Of a stretch of 20,579 bases of DNA, positions 1 through 7,461 are shown one piece after another; positions within the stretch are counted from its first letter, which is position 1, and each line of letters opens with the position of its first letter. The notes under the pieces are model-generated. The model was not told where the DNA came from and did not search any database. It saw only the letters and a list, made by a program, of their open reading frames with translations. This DNA is from Scatosoma sp045645245 (lineage in GTDB: Bacteria > Bacillota > Clostridia > Christensenellales > Borkfalkiaceae), in the NCBI GenBank assembly GCA_045645245.1, contig JAZRIK010000098.1, forward strand, positions 1 to 20,579. The letters are read 5' to 3'. Both the position numbers and the translations under genes were made by a program.

Positions 1-55
1 CACTTGGGTACTTCTGCATAGCTCAATAAACCATTCGATTTTTCAAAGCCATACT

Positions 56-84
56 ACTATAGCATATTTTTCTTGCATTGTCAA
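56..84 (-). promoter_or_regulatory. Leftward promoter for a gene beyond the left edge
   Basis: On the minus strand TTGACA (84-79) is followed after exactly 17 bases by TATAGT (61-56), a near-consensus vegetative sigma-factor promoter. Transcription would start near base 49 and leave the window leftward. It is divergent to the nagB promoter at 275-303. No start codon with a ribosome binding site is visible in the 48 bases left, so the target gene is unknown. Confidence 0.7.
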
Positions 85-274
85 AGCATTTTGCCGTAAA
101 AAACAAAATTTCTTTGCGTTTTTTATACTTTTTTCAAATTCGTATGAAAACAAGTATGTGAAAAAATAATGAAATTTTTGTCATATTTTTTCTATTTTTT
201 GCTTCCATTATATATGCTATATATGACATTTTTACCCACGCAATGAAAAAAATGAAAAATTTGAACTGAAATAC
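85..274. other. Gene-free A/T-rich spacer between divergent promoters
   Basis: Very A/T-rich DNA with many A and T runs separates the leftward promoter at 56-84 from the nagB promoter at 275-303. I see no credible coding frame. The one notable element is an inverted repeat, TGTCATAT at 179-186 and ATATGACA at 221-228, which could be a split binding site for a regulator of one or both promoters. This is only a pattern; no known operator consensus was recognised. Confidence 0.5.
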
Positions 275-303
275 TTGACCTTCCCTTACAAAAGGTTTAT
301 AAT
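275..303 (+). promoter_or_regulatory. nagB promoter
   Basis: TTGACC (275-280), a 17-base spacer and a perfect TATAAT (298-303) make a strong vegetative promoter. The transcript would begin near base 310, giving a leader of about 33 bases before the nagB start at 343. No riboswitch fits in so short a leader, so any control would be by a DNA-binding regulator. Confidence 0.85.
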
Positions 304-342
304 GTATTTTGATAATAAATGAAAGTTTTTTTGAGGTATTGT

Positions 343-1065
343 ATGAAAGTAATTATCACCGAAAATTATGATGAAATGAGCAAAAAAGCAGCCGAAATTT
401 TAATCGATCTCGTTAAGAAAAATCCTAACGCGATTTTAGGTCTTGCAACCGGTTCCAGCCCCATCGGAACGTATAAAAATATGATCAAAGACCATAAAGA
501 AAACGGCACTTCTTACAAAAACGTGAAAACGGTTAACTTGGACGAATACGTCGGCTTGACCGCTGACCACGACCAAAGCTACGCTTACTTTATGCGCAGC
601 AATTTATTCGACCATATCGACGTGGATTTGGCAAACACCAACCTGCCCAGCGGCAGTGCACCCTGTGCGCAAGCGGAATGCGACCGCTATAACGCACTTT
701 TAGAAAATTACACCCAAGACGTGCAAGTACTCGGGCTTGGCTCAAACGGCCACATCGGTTTCAACGAACCGGGCACTCCGTTCGATTCCGTCACCCATTT
801 GGTTGACCTTACGGAAAGCACCATCAAGGACAATTCCCGCTTGTTTAAGTCGATTGACGAAGTTCCCCGTCAAGCCCTTTCGATGGGTATCAAAAATATT
901 ATGCAAGCTAAATCGATTTTGATGGTCGTTTCGGGCAAAAACAAAGCGGAAGCGGTAAAGGGAATGGTAAAAGGCGAAGTGACGCCCAACTTGCCTGCAT
1001 CCGTTTTACAGCTCCACCCCTTCGTGACGATTGTTTGTGACAAAGACGCAGCGTCCTTATTATAA
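343..1065 (+). CDS. nagB: Glucosamine-6-phosphate deaminase (NagB)
   Basis: Converts glucosamine 6-phosphate to fructose 6-phosphate and ammonia in the cytoplasm, feeding amino sugars into glycolysis. The protein has 240 residues, the usual length for the short Bacillus-type NagB (E. coli has 266). Visible motifs are the phosphate-binding loop ATGSS (35-39), NLDEY with the expected general base Asp67, and the active-site stretch GHIGFNEPG with His137 and Glu142. Asn135 stands where E. coli has Asp141; as I recall it this is normal in the Bacillus form. I chose the ATG at 343 because TGAGG at 332-336 lies 6-7 bases before it. An in-frame ATG at 319 has no such site and would add eight unconserved residues. 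The gene is monocistronic: its own promoter at 275-303 and a terminator at 1073-1107. No nagA lies beside it. The family call is certain. Confidence 0.96.
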   Translation: MKVIITENYDEMSKKAAEILIDLVKKNPNAILGLATGSSPIGTYKNMIKDHKENGTSYKNVKTVNLDEYVGLTADHDQSYAYFMRSNLFDHIDVDLANTNLPSGSAPCAQAECDRYNALLENYTQDVQVLGLGSNGHIGFNEPGTPFDSVTHLVDLTESTIKDNSRLFKSIDEVPRQALSMGIKNIMQAKSILMVVSGKNKAEAVKGMVKGEVTPNLPASVLQLHPFVTIVCDKDAASLL

Positions 1066-1072
1066 AAACTGT

Positions 1073-1107
1073 ACTCCGCAGTAGCAACTACTGCGGAGTT
1101 TTTATTT
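1073..1107 (+). terminator. Rho-independent terminator of nagB
   Basis: A perfect 12-base-pair stem (ACTCCGCAGTAG 1073-1084, CTACTGCGGAGT 1088-1099) with a 3-base loop is followed by TTTTATTT. It starts 8 bases after the nagB stop codon and ends the transcript. Confidence 0.93.
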
Positions 1108-1125
1108 ACTAATAAAATCGCCGTA

Positions 1126-1160
1126 TAAAAGCACCTACCCAAATTTGGATAGGTGCTTAT
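1126..1160 (-). terminator. Terminator between convergent genes
   Basis: An inverted repeat with arms AAGCACCTA (1129-1137) and TAGGTGCTT (1150-1158), extended inward by CCAAA/TTTGG with one mismatch. T-rich bases follow it on both strands (TTTTATA on minus, TTATTTT on plus). It lies about 48 bases past the stop of the minus-strand zinc-ribbon gene, so it most likely ends that transcript, and it may back up the nagB terminator. Confidence 0.75.
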
Positions 1161-1206
1161 TTTGCATTTTTTAAGCGATAAAACGCCTTTTATATATAGA
1201 AAAGAA

Positions 1207-1698
1207 TTATTCTTCAACGGGTGCTTTCACCGTTTCAACTTTGAGTTCGTTATTCCCCAAATCAATCTTCAAAACGTCGCCTTCTTCGTAAGCGTGTACG
1301 CGGATATTTCTCGCGATAAGCGTTTCCAAAGCACTTTGTAATTGCTCTTTTGCTTTTCTTGCTCTACGGCGCGCCCAGAAGCCCGTCTTTTTCTTTTTCG
1401 CCGCTTTCACGCGCGTTTCATAGTCTTTCGCTACGATATAATTTGCCGCGCTTTCCGAGAGCGTAAGATGAATTTGTTTTTCCTTAACGGGAACTTCTTT
1501 TACGATTCTCGTACCCGTGCGCATACGGAGCAACGTGTTGCAAACGGGACACATATAAGCCGCTTTGCTGCTCTTCATCGTCAACGAAGCGCCGCACTTA
1601 TGGCAATTTACAATAAATTCGCTTTGGCGCACCACTTCTACGGGAACAGCGTCCATAACAGGCACTGCTTGTGCGTTTACTTGCTCTTTCTTTTTCAT
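1207..1698 (-). CDS. Small zinc-ribbon protein of unknown function
   Basis: I do not recognise this 163-residue protein as a named family. A CxxC pair (Cys32, Cys35) and a second one (Cys50, Cys53) 14 residues apart form a typical zinc ribbon. A middle part of about 35 residues follows. Next comes a very basic stretch at about 98-118 (a KKKK run, then RRRARK) that could bind nucleic acid or a membrane surface. The acidic C-terminal 45 residues are predicted mixed helix and strand. There is no signal peptide or membrane segment, so it is probably cytoplasmic. The ATG at 1698 is supported by AAGGAAGG at 1714-1707, and a strong promoter lies at 1785-1813. It is transcribed alone, convergent to nagB. 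A role in nucleic-acid or ribosome binding is possible but is only inferred from the ribbon and the charge. Confidence 0.8.
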   Translation of the reverse strand: MKKKEQVNAQAVPVMDAVPVEVVRQSEFIVNCHKCGASLTMKSSKAAYMCPVCNTLLRMRTGTRIVKEVPVKEKQIHLTLSESAANYIVAKDYETRVKAAKKKKTGFWARRRARKAKEQLQSALETLIARNIRVHAYEEGDVLKIDLGNNELKVETVKAPVEE

Positions 1699-1784
1699 AA
1701 TTCTTTCCTTCCTTTACCGTTTTTCAAAGTTTACAATTCGCGCTCGAATACAATATCAAGCACTATAAAAACTATACCTACTCT

Positions 1785-1813
1785 ATTGTATAACTATTTA
1801 CGCATTTTGTCAA
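1785..1813 (-). promoter_or_regulatory. Promoter of the zinc-ribbon gene
   Basis: On the minus strand TTGACA (1813-1808), a 17-base spacer and TACAAT (1790-1785) form a near-consensus promoter. The start point would be near 1778, about 80 bases before the ATG at 1698. The leader is A/T-rich and shows no strong hairpin. Confidence 0.8.
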
Positions 1814-1886
1814 GACATTTTTCCAAATATATTGTCATTCAAACGAAAAAATAATCAACTTTTTTTAATTTTTAGCGTGAAATAGC

Positions 1887-1916
1887 AAAAGGACTTCGTA
1901 TAGAAGCCCTTTTTTT
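1887..1916 (-). terminator. Terminator of the sugar-utilisation operon
   Basis: On the minus strand GGGCTTC (1909-1903) and GAAGTCC (1897-1891) pair around a 5-base loop. The one unmatched position is a G-U pair in minus-strand RNA but an A-C clash on the plus strand, so the hairpin is built for leftward transcription. An A-run precedes it and TTTT follows. It lies about 9 bases past the amidohydrolase stop codon. Confidence 0.75.
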
Positions 1917-1924
1917 CGATGATA

Positions 1925-3010
1925 TTATACGTTCTTTAAGATAAAGTGCAAATCGGTCGTGGCGTACGGGTCTTTATGCTCGTTCTTTTCCAGCAACGCC
2001 TGCGCCGTTTGACGAATAAACGCTGCGTCGATTGCCTTGGGCGCGCCAAACACGCGCACACCGTTTTCATAGAGTAGTTTTTGGCAAATATTTTCTTCCA
2101 AAGCCACTCCGCGGAATTTCGTATCAATATACAAATGCTCGGTATCCGTCTGTAAAAATTGACGAACGAAGTTTGTGCGGCGTTTGAAATTCTCTTCCCA
2201 TTTCTCGTCTTTGGGGAATGCGTAAAAATCGCTGCCGTAAACAATTCTATCTTGGTATTGCACAAAAAAGTCGTGCCACTCATCCCAGTTTTTTGCCATA
2301 TTAAAATATTGCTCGCCGCCGGGCGTCATATCCAAAAGCGTATTTTCGTGCTCGTCCAGCCACCTGCGCGCTTGGTTAATGTCGTAGGTCAAAAAACCAA
2401 AATGCGCCAACATTAATTTTAGACGCGGGTGCTTACGCATAATTTCGTCCACTTCCGCGTGCAGCTGTGCTTTCGTGGGGAAAGTATGGTCGCAATATCT
2501 GCCTACGCTACGCGCATATTCACTCACGGACATCGGATCCCAGTTTTCCGCAGGATTTGCGATATGCATAGTAATAGGAATTCCGTTTTCTTCTAAAAAC
2601 GAATAATACGGGTCATACACTTCGTCGCAAAGAGCCAGCTTCATTGCTTTCCGCATCGACGGATAGCCTTCCAGCATTTTCATACCGTCGTAGCCCGCCG
2701 CCGCATACGTTTCCGCCTGTTTCAAAAGGTTTGCCGCGTACTTCTTCTTATCCGTTTCTCCCAAAGGGTGTTCCAACCCCGCAAAGCAATAAGCATTCGG
2801 CGAAAAAGCACGCTTTAAGTATAACCCTTTCAAGTTTTGCATATCGTCAAACGCCACGTCCAAACCGTATTCGGTCGCGTGATGCGGTAAAGCCATAAAC
2901 GCATACTTTACCGTATCCGTCGCCGCGAATTCTTCACGAAAAATTTCTATCGTTTCTTCCAAAGGAATTTCAAACGAATAATGCACGTGTCCGTCGAAAA
3001 GCTTAGACAT
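1925..3010 (-). CDS. Metal-dependent amidohydrolase (amidohydrolase_2 type)
   Basis: A 361-residue TIM-barrel hydrolase of the amidohydrolase superfamily, closest in layout to the COG2159/amidohydrolase_2 group, which contains decarboxylases, lactonases and amidases. The metal ligands are visible: HxH (His8, His10) at the first strand, His149 (TMHIANP), His203 (LAHFGF) and the late Asp261 (YGSDFY). Lys111 in GMKML may be the bridging lysine. There is no signal peptide, so it acts in the cytoplasm. The ATG at 3010 has AAGGAG seven bases before it. It is the last gene of the operon, 10 bases after the six-hairpin hydrolase, with which it must be co-translated. The context suggests it opens a lactone, ester or amide produced from the imported sugar; that is inference. 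The superfamily is certain, the substrate unknown. Confidence 0.85.
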   Translation of the reverse strand: MSKLFDGHVHYSFEIPLEETIEIFREEFAATDTVKYAFMALPHHATEYGLDVAFDDMQNLKGLYLKRAFSPNAYCFAGLEHPLGETDKKKYAANLLKQAETYAAAGYDGMKMLEGYPSMRKAMKLALCDEVYDPYYSFLEENGIPITMHIANPAENWDPMSVSEYARSVGRYCDHTFPTKAQLHAEVDEIMRKHPRLKLMLAHFGFLTYDINQARRWLDEHENTLLDMTPGGEQYFNMAKNWDEWHDFFVQYQDRIVYGSDFYAFPKDEKWEENFKRRTNFVRQFLQTDTEHLYIDTKFRGVALEENICQKLLYENGVRVFGAPKAIDAAFIRQTAQALLEKNEHKDPYATTDLHFILKNV

Positions 3011-3020
3011 ACGATTCTCC

Positions 3021-4724
3021 TTATTGATAATACGTTTCCCCTTGAATAAACATCAAAGTAAAGCAGGAAGACCAGTGGAAATCCACAATCGCGTGCACGT
3101 GTTTTCTCCAATCGGGCGGAGTAGTCGGTTTGCCCTTTCTATGGCATTCATAAGGCGCAACCTTATCTTCGGGATCATAGAATTCGAAGATAGAGCCGGC
3201 TTTTTTATACCATTTTTCCACCATATTCAAAAGCTTTTGTTCCCATTCTTTTACAAGGTCGGTATAACCGTAGCGAGTCAAGCCCTTCATACAGAAATAG
3301 TTCATATTCATCCAAACGCCGCCGCGCCACATTTCCGTCGAATACATCGGATGGTTTTTCGCAACGGTCGGAATCGGGTTGGGCGTCCACAACAGGTTGG
3401 GGTCGGTAAGCACTTTTACCATTCTTTCCGCCTGTTCTTTGGACGGAATCCCTGCAATCATCGGGAAGAAGCTTGCAGGCGTAAGCACTTTGGTAAATTT
3501 ACCGCTATCTACAAGTCGGTCATAATATACGCCGTCTTCTTCATCCCAAAGCAGTTCGTTAATTTTATCTTTCAAGCTTTGATATACTTGCATCCATTCG
3601 CTTGCCTTTTCTTCGTTGCCAAGCTCACGATAAATTTTCGCAAGATGCTCCGCGTCGTGCGCTTCAAACGCCGAGAAATCCATTGCGTCCGTTTCTTCGT
3701 CAAATTCAAATCTAGGCGAGTTGTCTTGTCCCGATTCCCCGCTCTTGCATTCGGTATATTCCGGTTCGGTCAACCATTCTAAAAGTCCGTTTTTGTTTTG
3801 GTCGCGATTTTGCAAATCCCATTTCAAATACGCGTCGAGCTTATCCACTACTTCTTCCAAAAACGCCTTATCGCCTGTCTTTTTATATACTTCCCAAGCG
3901 CCCCAAGCCAAAACCTGCGGTTGCGTTTCCTGCGAGCGTCCGTCGGGATACATCATCGCGGGCACAAACCCGTCTTCGCGTTGCATAGACAGCACCGAAC
4001 GAATACAGTCCTTCGCCATTTCCTTGTTGTATGTCGCAAACGCGAGTGCGTGGAAAACGGAGTCCCAAAGCCACATTTGTCTGTGGGGAACTCTATCCGG
4101 CGTCGTCCACATACAGGGAATTTTGCCTTCGGGCGTATGTACGTTTACTTTATTGACGGACAATGCCTTATAATACATTCTCTCATACTTTTTATTTCTA
4201 CACTTGGGCAATTTTTTGAAATAATCATAGCGCGATTTCTTCAAAGCGTCTAAATCTACGCCCAAGCCTTCGTTTGCGCCGTTTCGTGCAAAGCAATACG
4301 CCGCAGGCGAGTGGCAGATCGCAAAGCGTACCATACCGTCCTGCATTTCTTGCGTGCAAACTGCGATTGCGTCCGTGTTATTAAAATAAATATCCGCGTC
4401 GCTTCTCTTGATGCATTCCCACTTCTTTTCCGTCGTAATTTGCGGTTTCATCGGCGCCTTACCAACGATGGTGTTCGCGTCGGCAAACAGCACGAGCACT
4501 TCGCCGTCCTGCGTTTTCGCGTCAATCATATCGCCCGTAATTGCGTTAAATTTCACTCTGCCTTTTACCGGGAAAAATACTTTTACCCATTCGCGCAGTT
4601 CAAAACGAATACCGATTTTTTTCGCGGTAAGCGTACCCACAAAATCGTTAAAATAGTAGTTTCTGCCATCCAAGCCCGAATAGCCGAACAGCTGTCAATA
4701 ACCCCAAATGTTGTGCAATTTCAT
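3021..4724 (-). CDS. Six-hairpin glycoside hydrolase (GH63/GH37-like), interrupted by TGA at codon 10
   Basis: An (alpha/alpha)6-barrel glycosidase of the trehalase/GH63 type (MGH1-like domain), about 567 residues if the TGA is read through. Counting from base 4673, the catalytic region contains WLWDSVFHALAF (201-212) and SGQDNSPRF (314-322), where Asp317 matches the general acid of GH63/GH37 enzymes. The late MWRGGVW (448-454) and SIFEFYDPED (494-503) follow, with Glu497 as the likely base. An N-terminal beta-domain precedes the barrel. No signal peptide is seen, so it is cytoplasmic, working on imported sugar. The best start is ATG 4724 with GGAG nine bases upstream. It reads MKLHNIWGY, then TGA (4697-4695), then QLFGYSGLDGRN in the same frame without a break. 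The alternative start, TTG 4673, has no ribosome binding site. The gene may be a mutant, may be read through, or may hold a sequencing error. Family confident; sugar specificity unknown. Confidence 0.82.
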
Positions 4725-4743
4725 AATTATTCTCTCCAAATAT

Positions 4744-4772
4744 TTATTAGCGCCGTTTTACGGCGTTTTCAA
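4744..4772 (-). promoter_or_regulatory. Possible weak internal promoter before the six-hairpin hydrolase
   Basis: On the minus strand TTGAAA (4772-4767), 17 bases and TAATAA (4749-4744) resemble a weak promoter. The spacer is itself a small palindrome, CGCCG-TTTTA-CGGCG (4751-4765), that could bind a repressor or be a hairpin in the longer transcript. The predicted start, near 4737, would leave only about 13 leader bases, which argues for caution. Confidence 0.3.
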
Positions 4773-4798
4773 AACCCTATTTTATGCAATAAAAAAGA

Positions 4799-4866
4799 AA
4801 CGAAGTGAAAGCGGTCCATTCAAACCGCCGCGCTTTCTATCAATAAAGAAAGCGTTTCACTTCGTT
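4799..4866 (-). terminator. Three-way-junction RNA / terminator after the GH4 gene
   Basis: A perfect 12-base-pair outer stem (AACGAAGTGAAA 4799-4810 with TTTCACTTCGTT 4855-4866) encloses two hairpins. These are GCGGT/ACCGC (4811-4828) and CGCTTTCT/AGAAAGCG (4831-4854). Only two bases (4829-4830) are unpaired at the junction. On the minus strand TCTTTTTT follows, so it can terminate leftward transcripts; on the plus strand CGTCTTTTT follows. It begins 38 bases after the GH4 stop. Because GAAAGCG occurs twice (4807-4813, 4848-4854) and CGCTTTC once (4831-4837), two exclusive folds are possible. It probably lowers expression of the two downstream genes. Confidence 0.7.
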
Positions 4867-4904
4867 CGTCTTTTTAATTTACATACGCCGTCCTAACCTT
4901 GTCG

Positions 4905-6314
4905 TTAGTGATTAAATCCCGTTTTTCTCGATTCGAGATACTTGTCGTAGTAAGGAAGATATTCTTTCGTGTTTTCGAGCATTCTGTCGAAAAGTTCACG
5001 CGCTTTATCATAAGGCAAGCATACGTTCGGGTTATTAAAGAACGCCACAAACGCCTTTTCATAATCGCCGTCAAGCGCCGCATCTACTACGATTTCTTGT
5101 TCTTCAATCAAACGCATCATCAGCGCGTTCAACGCTTCGGGCACGTTGCCTGCATACAACGGTCTTACGCTATCACCCGAGAAGAATGCGTTGGTTTCCA
5201 CCACTGCACCGAGCGGGTTGTTGGGAATTTGACCGTAGTTGGGCATATTGATATTCGTCACGAAATCGCCAAGGCCGCAAAGCGCTTTAATTTGACGTAC
5301 CGTTTCTTCGCCCGTGTTATACAGCTTGAATTCTTCGCCGTTTGCGTATCTTTCCGCCTTGTCCATTCTTTGTTTTTGTTCAATTTTTCTCCAAGCAACG
5401 GTCGTAAGCGAGAAGCCGTACTTATCCACCATTTCTTTGCTGCCCAAGAACCAGTTGCCGGGGCAGAATTCCGCAAGGTGTCTATCCCCCGCAGCCGCAA
5501 TCGCGCCATAACGCTTGAAGAGTGTAAATTTCACGAGCTCGCGCGTCACGTACGCACCGTTTGCCCAGTGCTGCGCTTCGCGGGTAGGTTCAAGCCCGTC
5601 GGGATGTTCATTTATGTACTCGTTGTAAAGGGGAATTAAATCCATTCCCTTATATTTTGCTTCCGTTAAGAAGGTAAAGTGGTTTACACCGATTACGTTT
5701 ACGCGAATATCATCGCGCGACGCTTCGATATCGAATTTTTCCTTCAGAATTTTCGCAAGCAGCTTTTGCGTACCAAATACTTCGTGGCAGCAACCGATTG
5801 CTTTAATTTCGGGGAATACCTTATAAAGCGTTTTCGTGATCATCGTCATCGGGTTGGTAAAGTTGATAACCCACGCGTTCGGGCAATAATCACGGACGCC
5901 TTCTGCAAATTCGCGAATCATAGGCAACGTTCTAAGCGCGCGTACGATACCGCCAGGCCCCGTCGAGTCGCCAACGGGTTGATAAATACCATATTCTTCA
6001 GGCAAATGCACGTCCGAAGCCATTTCGTCAAACGTACCGGGCAAAATGGAAATAACGACGAAATCCGCGTTCACAAGCGCATCTTTCATTTCTTTCACCG
6101 CTACGTAATTCCATTTACCGGGACAATCTTCACGCGCGGAGAGTGCGTTGCCGATTTTTTCATTTTTTTGTGCGCCATCCCAATCGATGTCGTAAAGATA
6201 GATACTACCGCCGATTTCGCCGTCGGTAGCCAAGTCGTTCATCAAATTGTGCGCCCAAGCTCTCGACGCACCGCCAATGTAAGCAATTTTTAAGTTTTTT
6301 ACGTCCTTAACCAT
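4905..6314 (-). CDS. Glycoside hydrolase family 4 (alpha-glucosidase/alpha-galactosidase type)
   Basis: GH4 enzymes use NAD+ and a divalent metal, usually Mn2+. They oxidise C3 of the sugar, eliminate the aglycone and re-add water, in the cytoplasm. The 469-residue protein has the N-terminal dinucleotide-binding motif (IGGASRAW 13-20), GDSTGPGGI (115-123), NFTNP (151-155), the metal-binding GCCHEVFG (174-181, Cys176 and His177) and GVNHF (209-213, His212). The tetrapeptide CHEV is, as far as I recall, typical of GH4 alpha-glucosidases, whereas 6-phospho-glycosidases have CN- motifs. Together with an ABC rather than a PTS transporter, this argues for an unphosphorylated substrate. I chose ATG 6314 because GGAAGGAAG lies 7 bases upstream. 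The frame stays open up to 6446, but those 44 residues look like noncoding DNA. It lies 245 bases after the second permease and is probably in the same operon. Confidence 0.9.
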   Translation of the reverse strand: MVKDVKNLKIAYIGGASRAWAHNLMNDLATDGEIGGSIYLYDIDWDGAQKNEKIGNALSAREDCPGKWNYVAVKEMKDALVNADFVVISILPGTFDEMASDVHLPEEYGIYQPVGDSTGPGGIVRALRTLPMIREFAEGVRDYCPNAWVINFTNPMTMITKTLYKVFPEIKAIGCCHEVFGTQKLLAKILKEKFDIEASRDDIRVNVIGVNHFTFLTEAKYKGMDLIPLYNEYINEHPDGLEPTREAQHWANGAYVTRELVKFTLFKRYGAIAAAGDRHLAEFCPGNWFLGSKEMVDKYGFSLTTVAWRKIEQKQRMDKAERYANGEEFKLYNTGEETVRQIKALCGLGDFVTNINMPNYGQIPNNPLGAVVETNAFFSGDSVRPLYAGNVPEALNALMMRLIEEQEIVVDAALDGDYEKAFVAFFNNPNVCLPYDKARELFDRMLENTKEYLPYYDKYLESRKTGFNH

Positions 6315-6507
6315 AAAAATACTTCCTTCCTTCTTCCTTTTATATTTTGGGGAATACCCCTTATTTTTGCGTGTTAAAATAATCGAGCAAGACAAATACG
6401 CACACACGGCAACGCTTGGCTGCTTGCACGTCTTTACAACGTTCATCGCATACCTGGTGCCTTCTTTTACGCATTATTTGTCTAAAAAATAGTTGTAAAT
6501 AATTTTT

Positions 6508-6544
6508 GCCCTGCGCATACGGAGTAAAACCGTATGCGCAAGGC
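6508..6544. repeat. Strong intergenic hairpin between permease and GH4 genes
   Basis: TGCGCATACGG (6512-6522) and CCGTATGCGCA (6530-6540) form a perfect 11-base-pair stem with a 7-base loop. It is extended by GCC/GGC (6508-6510, 6542-6544) past one mismatch. No T-run follows directly on the minus strand, so it is more likely a processing or mRNA-stability element than a full terminator. It begins 15 bases past the permease stop codon and may give the transporter genes a longer-lived message than the hydrolases. Confidence 0.7.
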
Positions 6545-6559
6545 GAGTATTATTTTTGC

Positions 6560-7450
6560 TTAGCCCTTCAAGCCGCCAACCGACATATTTTGCAAAATCA
6601 AGTTTTGGCTTGCCGCATACAAACAAATCATAGGCAACGCCGACCAAATTGCAGCTGCAAAGTAGGTAGGACGTTGACCGTCGATAAGATATACACCCGT
6701 TCCATTGTAATCGAGCATATACATACCGTAAGCAAGCGTAGGATAATGGCGCAAATAAATCATCGAGATAGAGTAGTTATTCCAAATATTCATCGCCGCC
6801 GTAATGGCGTTTGCCAAAACCACCGGCCACACTTGGGGCATAATGACGTTGAACATAACGTAAGCGTTGCTCGCACCGTCGATTTTCGCCGCTTCCGAAT
6901 ACGACTTGGAAACCCCCTTCAATACACCGTAGAAGATGATGAAGGTAAAGTCGAACGCAGAAAGCCACGAAAGCCAGATCAAGTAGGGATTGTTGATCAT
7001 ATTCAAGTCCATTCTCAGCTTATAGCCAGCCGCTCCCGTACCCATAATAGGAATGGTTTGCGTTAAAATAACCAACCAATACAAAAATTCGGAACCGGGG
7101 AAACGGAATTTGGACAAGGCATACGCAAAGATAAAGCTTGCAAACAGCTCTGCCAGCGTATTGACCACCAAAATCCAAAGGGTGTTGCCAAGCAACGACC
7201 AATAGCCGTAGGGCGCGTAATCAACCTGATCTTCAAATGCTGTGAACGGTTTCAATAAATTTTCAAAATGCCATTCGGTAGGCAAAGCTACCATCGATTC
7301 GCCGTATTCCGTAGGTGTCTTAAAGGCATTCATAATTGCCATATACACGGGGTACATATTGAAAATTGCGTTTGCCATAAATAAAATGGTAAAGGCGATA
7401 ATTGTAATTTTTACCCCAGTAGAGGAGTTTTTCATTCTTAAAGTCTTCAT
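6560..7450 (-). CDS. ABC sugar transporter permease, MalG-like (CUT1)
   Basis: The second membrane subunit of a carbohydrate importer, 296 residues with about six transmembrane segments (the first at about 14-36). The cytoplasmic EAA loop that docks the ATPase is clear: EAAKIDGAS (186-194) followed by VIMPQVWPV. The end NMSVGGLKG is typical of MalG-type permeases. The ATG at 7450 has GGGGGAG a few bases upstream and follows the partner permease by 11 bases, so the two are translated together. It forms a heterodimeric channel with that partner and receives substrate from the lipoprotein encoded at 8518. No ATPase gene lies in the operon, as is common for Bacillota CUT1 systems that share an MsmX-like ATPase. 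Substrate cannot be read from the sequence. Confidence 0.93.
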   Translation of the reverse strand: MKTLRMKNSSTGVKITIIAFTILFMANAIFNMYPVYMAIMNAFKTPTEYGESMVALPTEWHFENLLKPFTAFEDQVDYAPYGYWSLLGNTLWILVVNTLAELFASFIFAYALSKFRFPGSEFLYWLVILTQTIPIMGTGAAGYKLRMDLNMINNPYLIWLSWLSAFDFTFIIFYGVLKGVSKSYSEAAKIDGASNAYVMFNVIMPQVWPVVLANAITAAMNIWNNYSISMIYLRHYPTLAYGMYMLDYNGTGVYLIDGQRPTYFAAAIWSALPMICLYAASQNLILQNMSVGGLKG

Positions 7451-7461
7451 ATCACTCCCCC

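Noticed and set aside
319..342. Earlier in-frame start for nagB
   Set aside because: The ATG at 319 lies only about 9 bases after the predicted transcription start and has no ribosome binding site. The ATG at 343 has one and gives the family's normal N-terminus.
4695..4697. TGA as tryptophan or selenocysteine codon
   Set aside because: Tryptophan is TGG throughout, TGA ends two complete genes at 16749 and 18600, and I did not identify a selenocysteine insertion hairpin directly downstream.
3024..4808. Long plus-strand open frames opposite the six-hairpin hydrolase and similar ones opposite other genes
   Set aside because: They mirror real minus-strand genes, lack ribosome binding sites and encode no recognisable protein motif.
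6315..6446. 44-residue N-terminal extension of the GH4 enzyme
   Set aside because: The extension is not GH4-like, lacks a ribosome binding site and would swallow the clear GGAAGGAAG site before ATG 6314.
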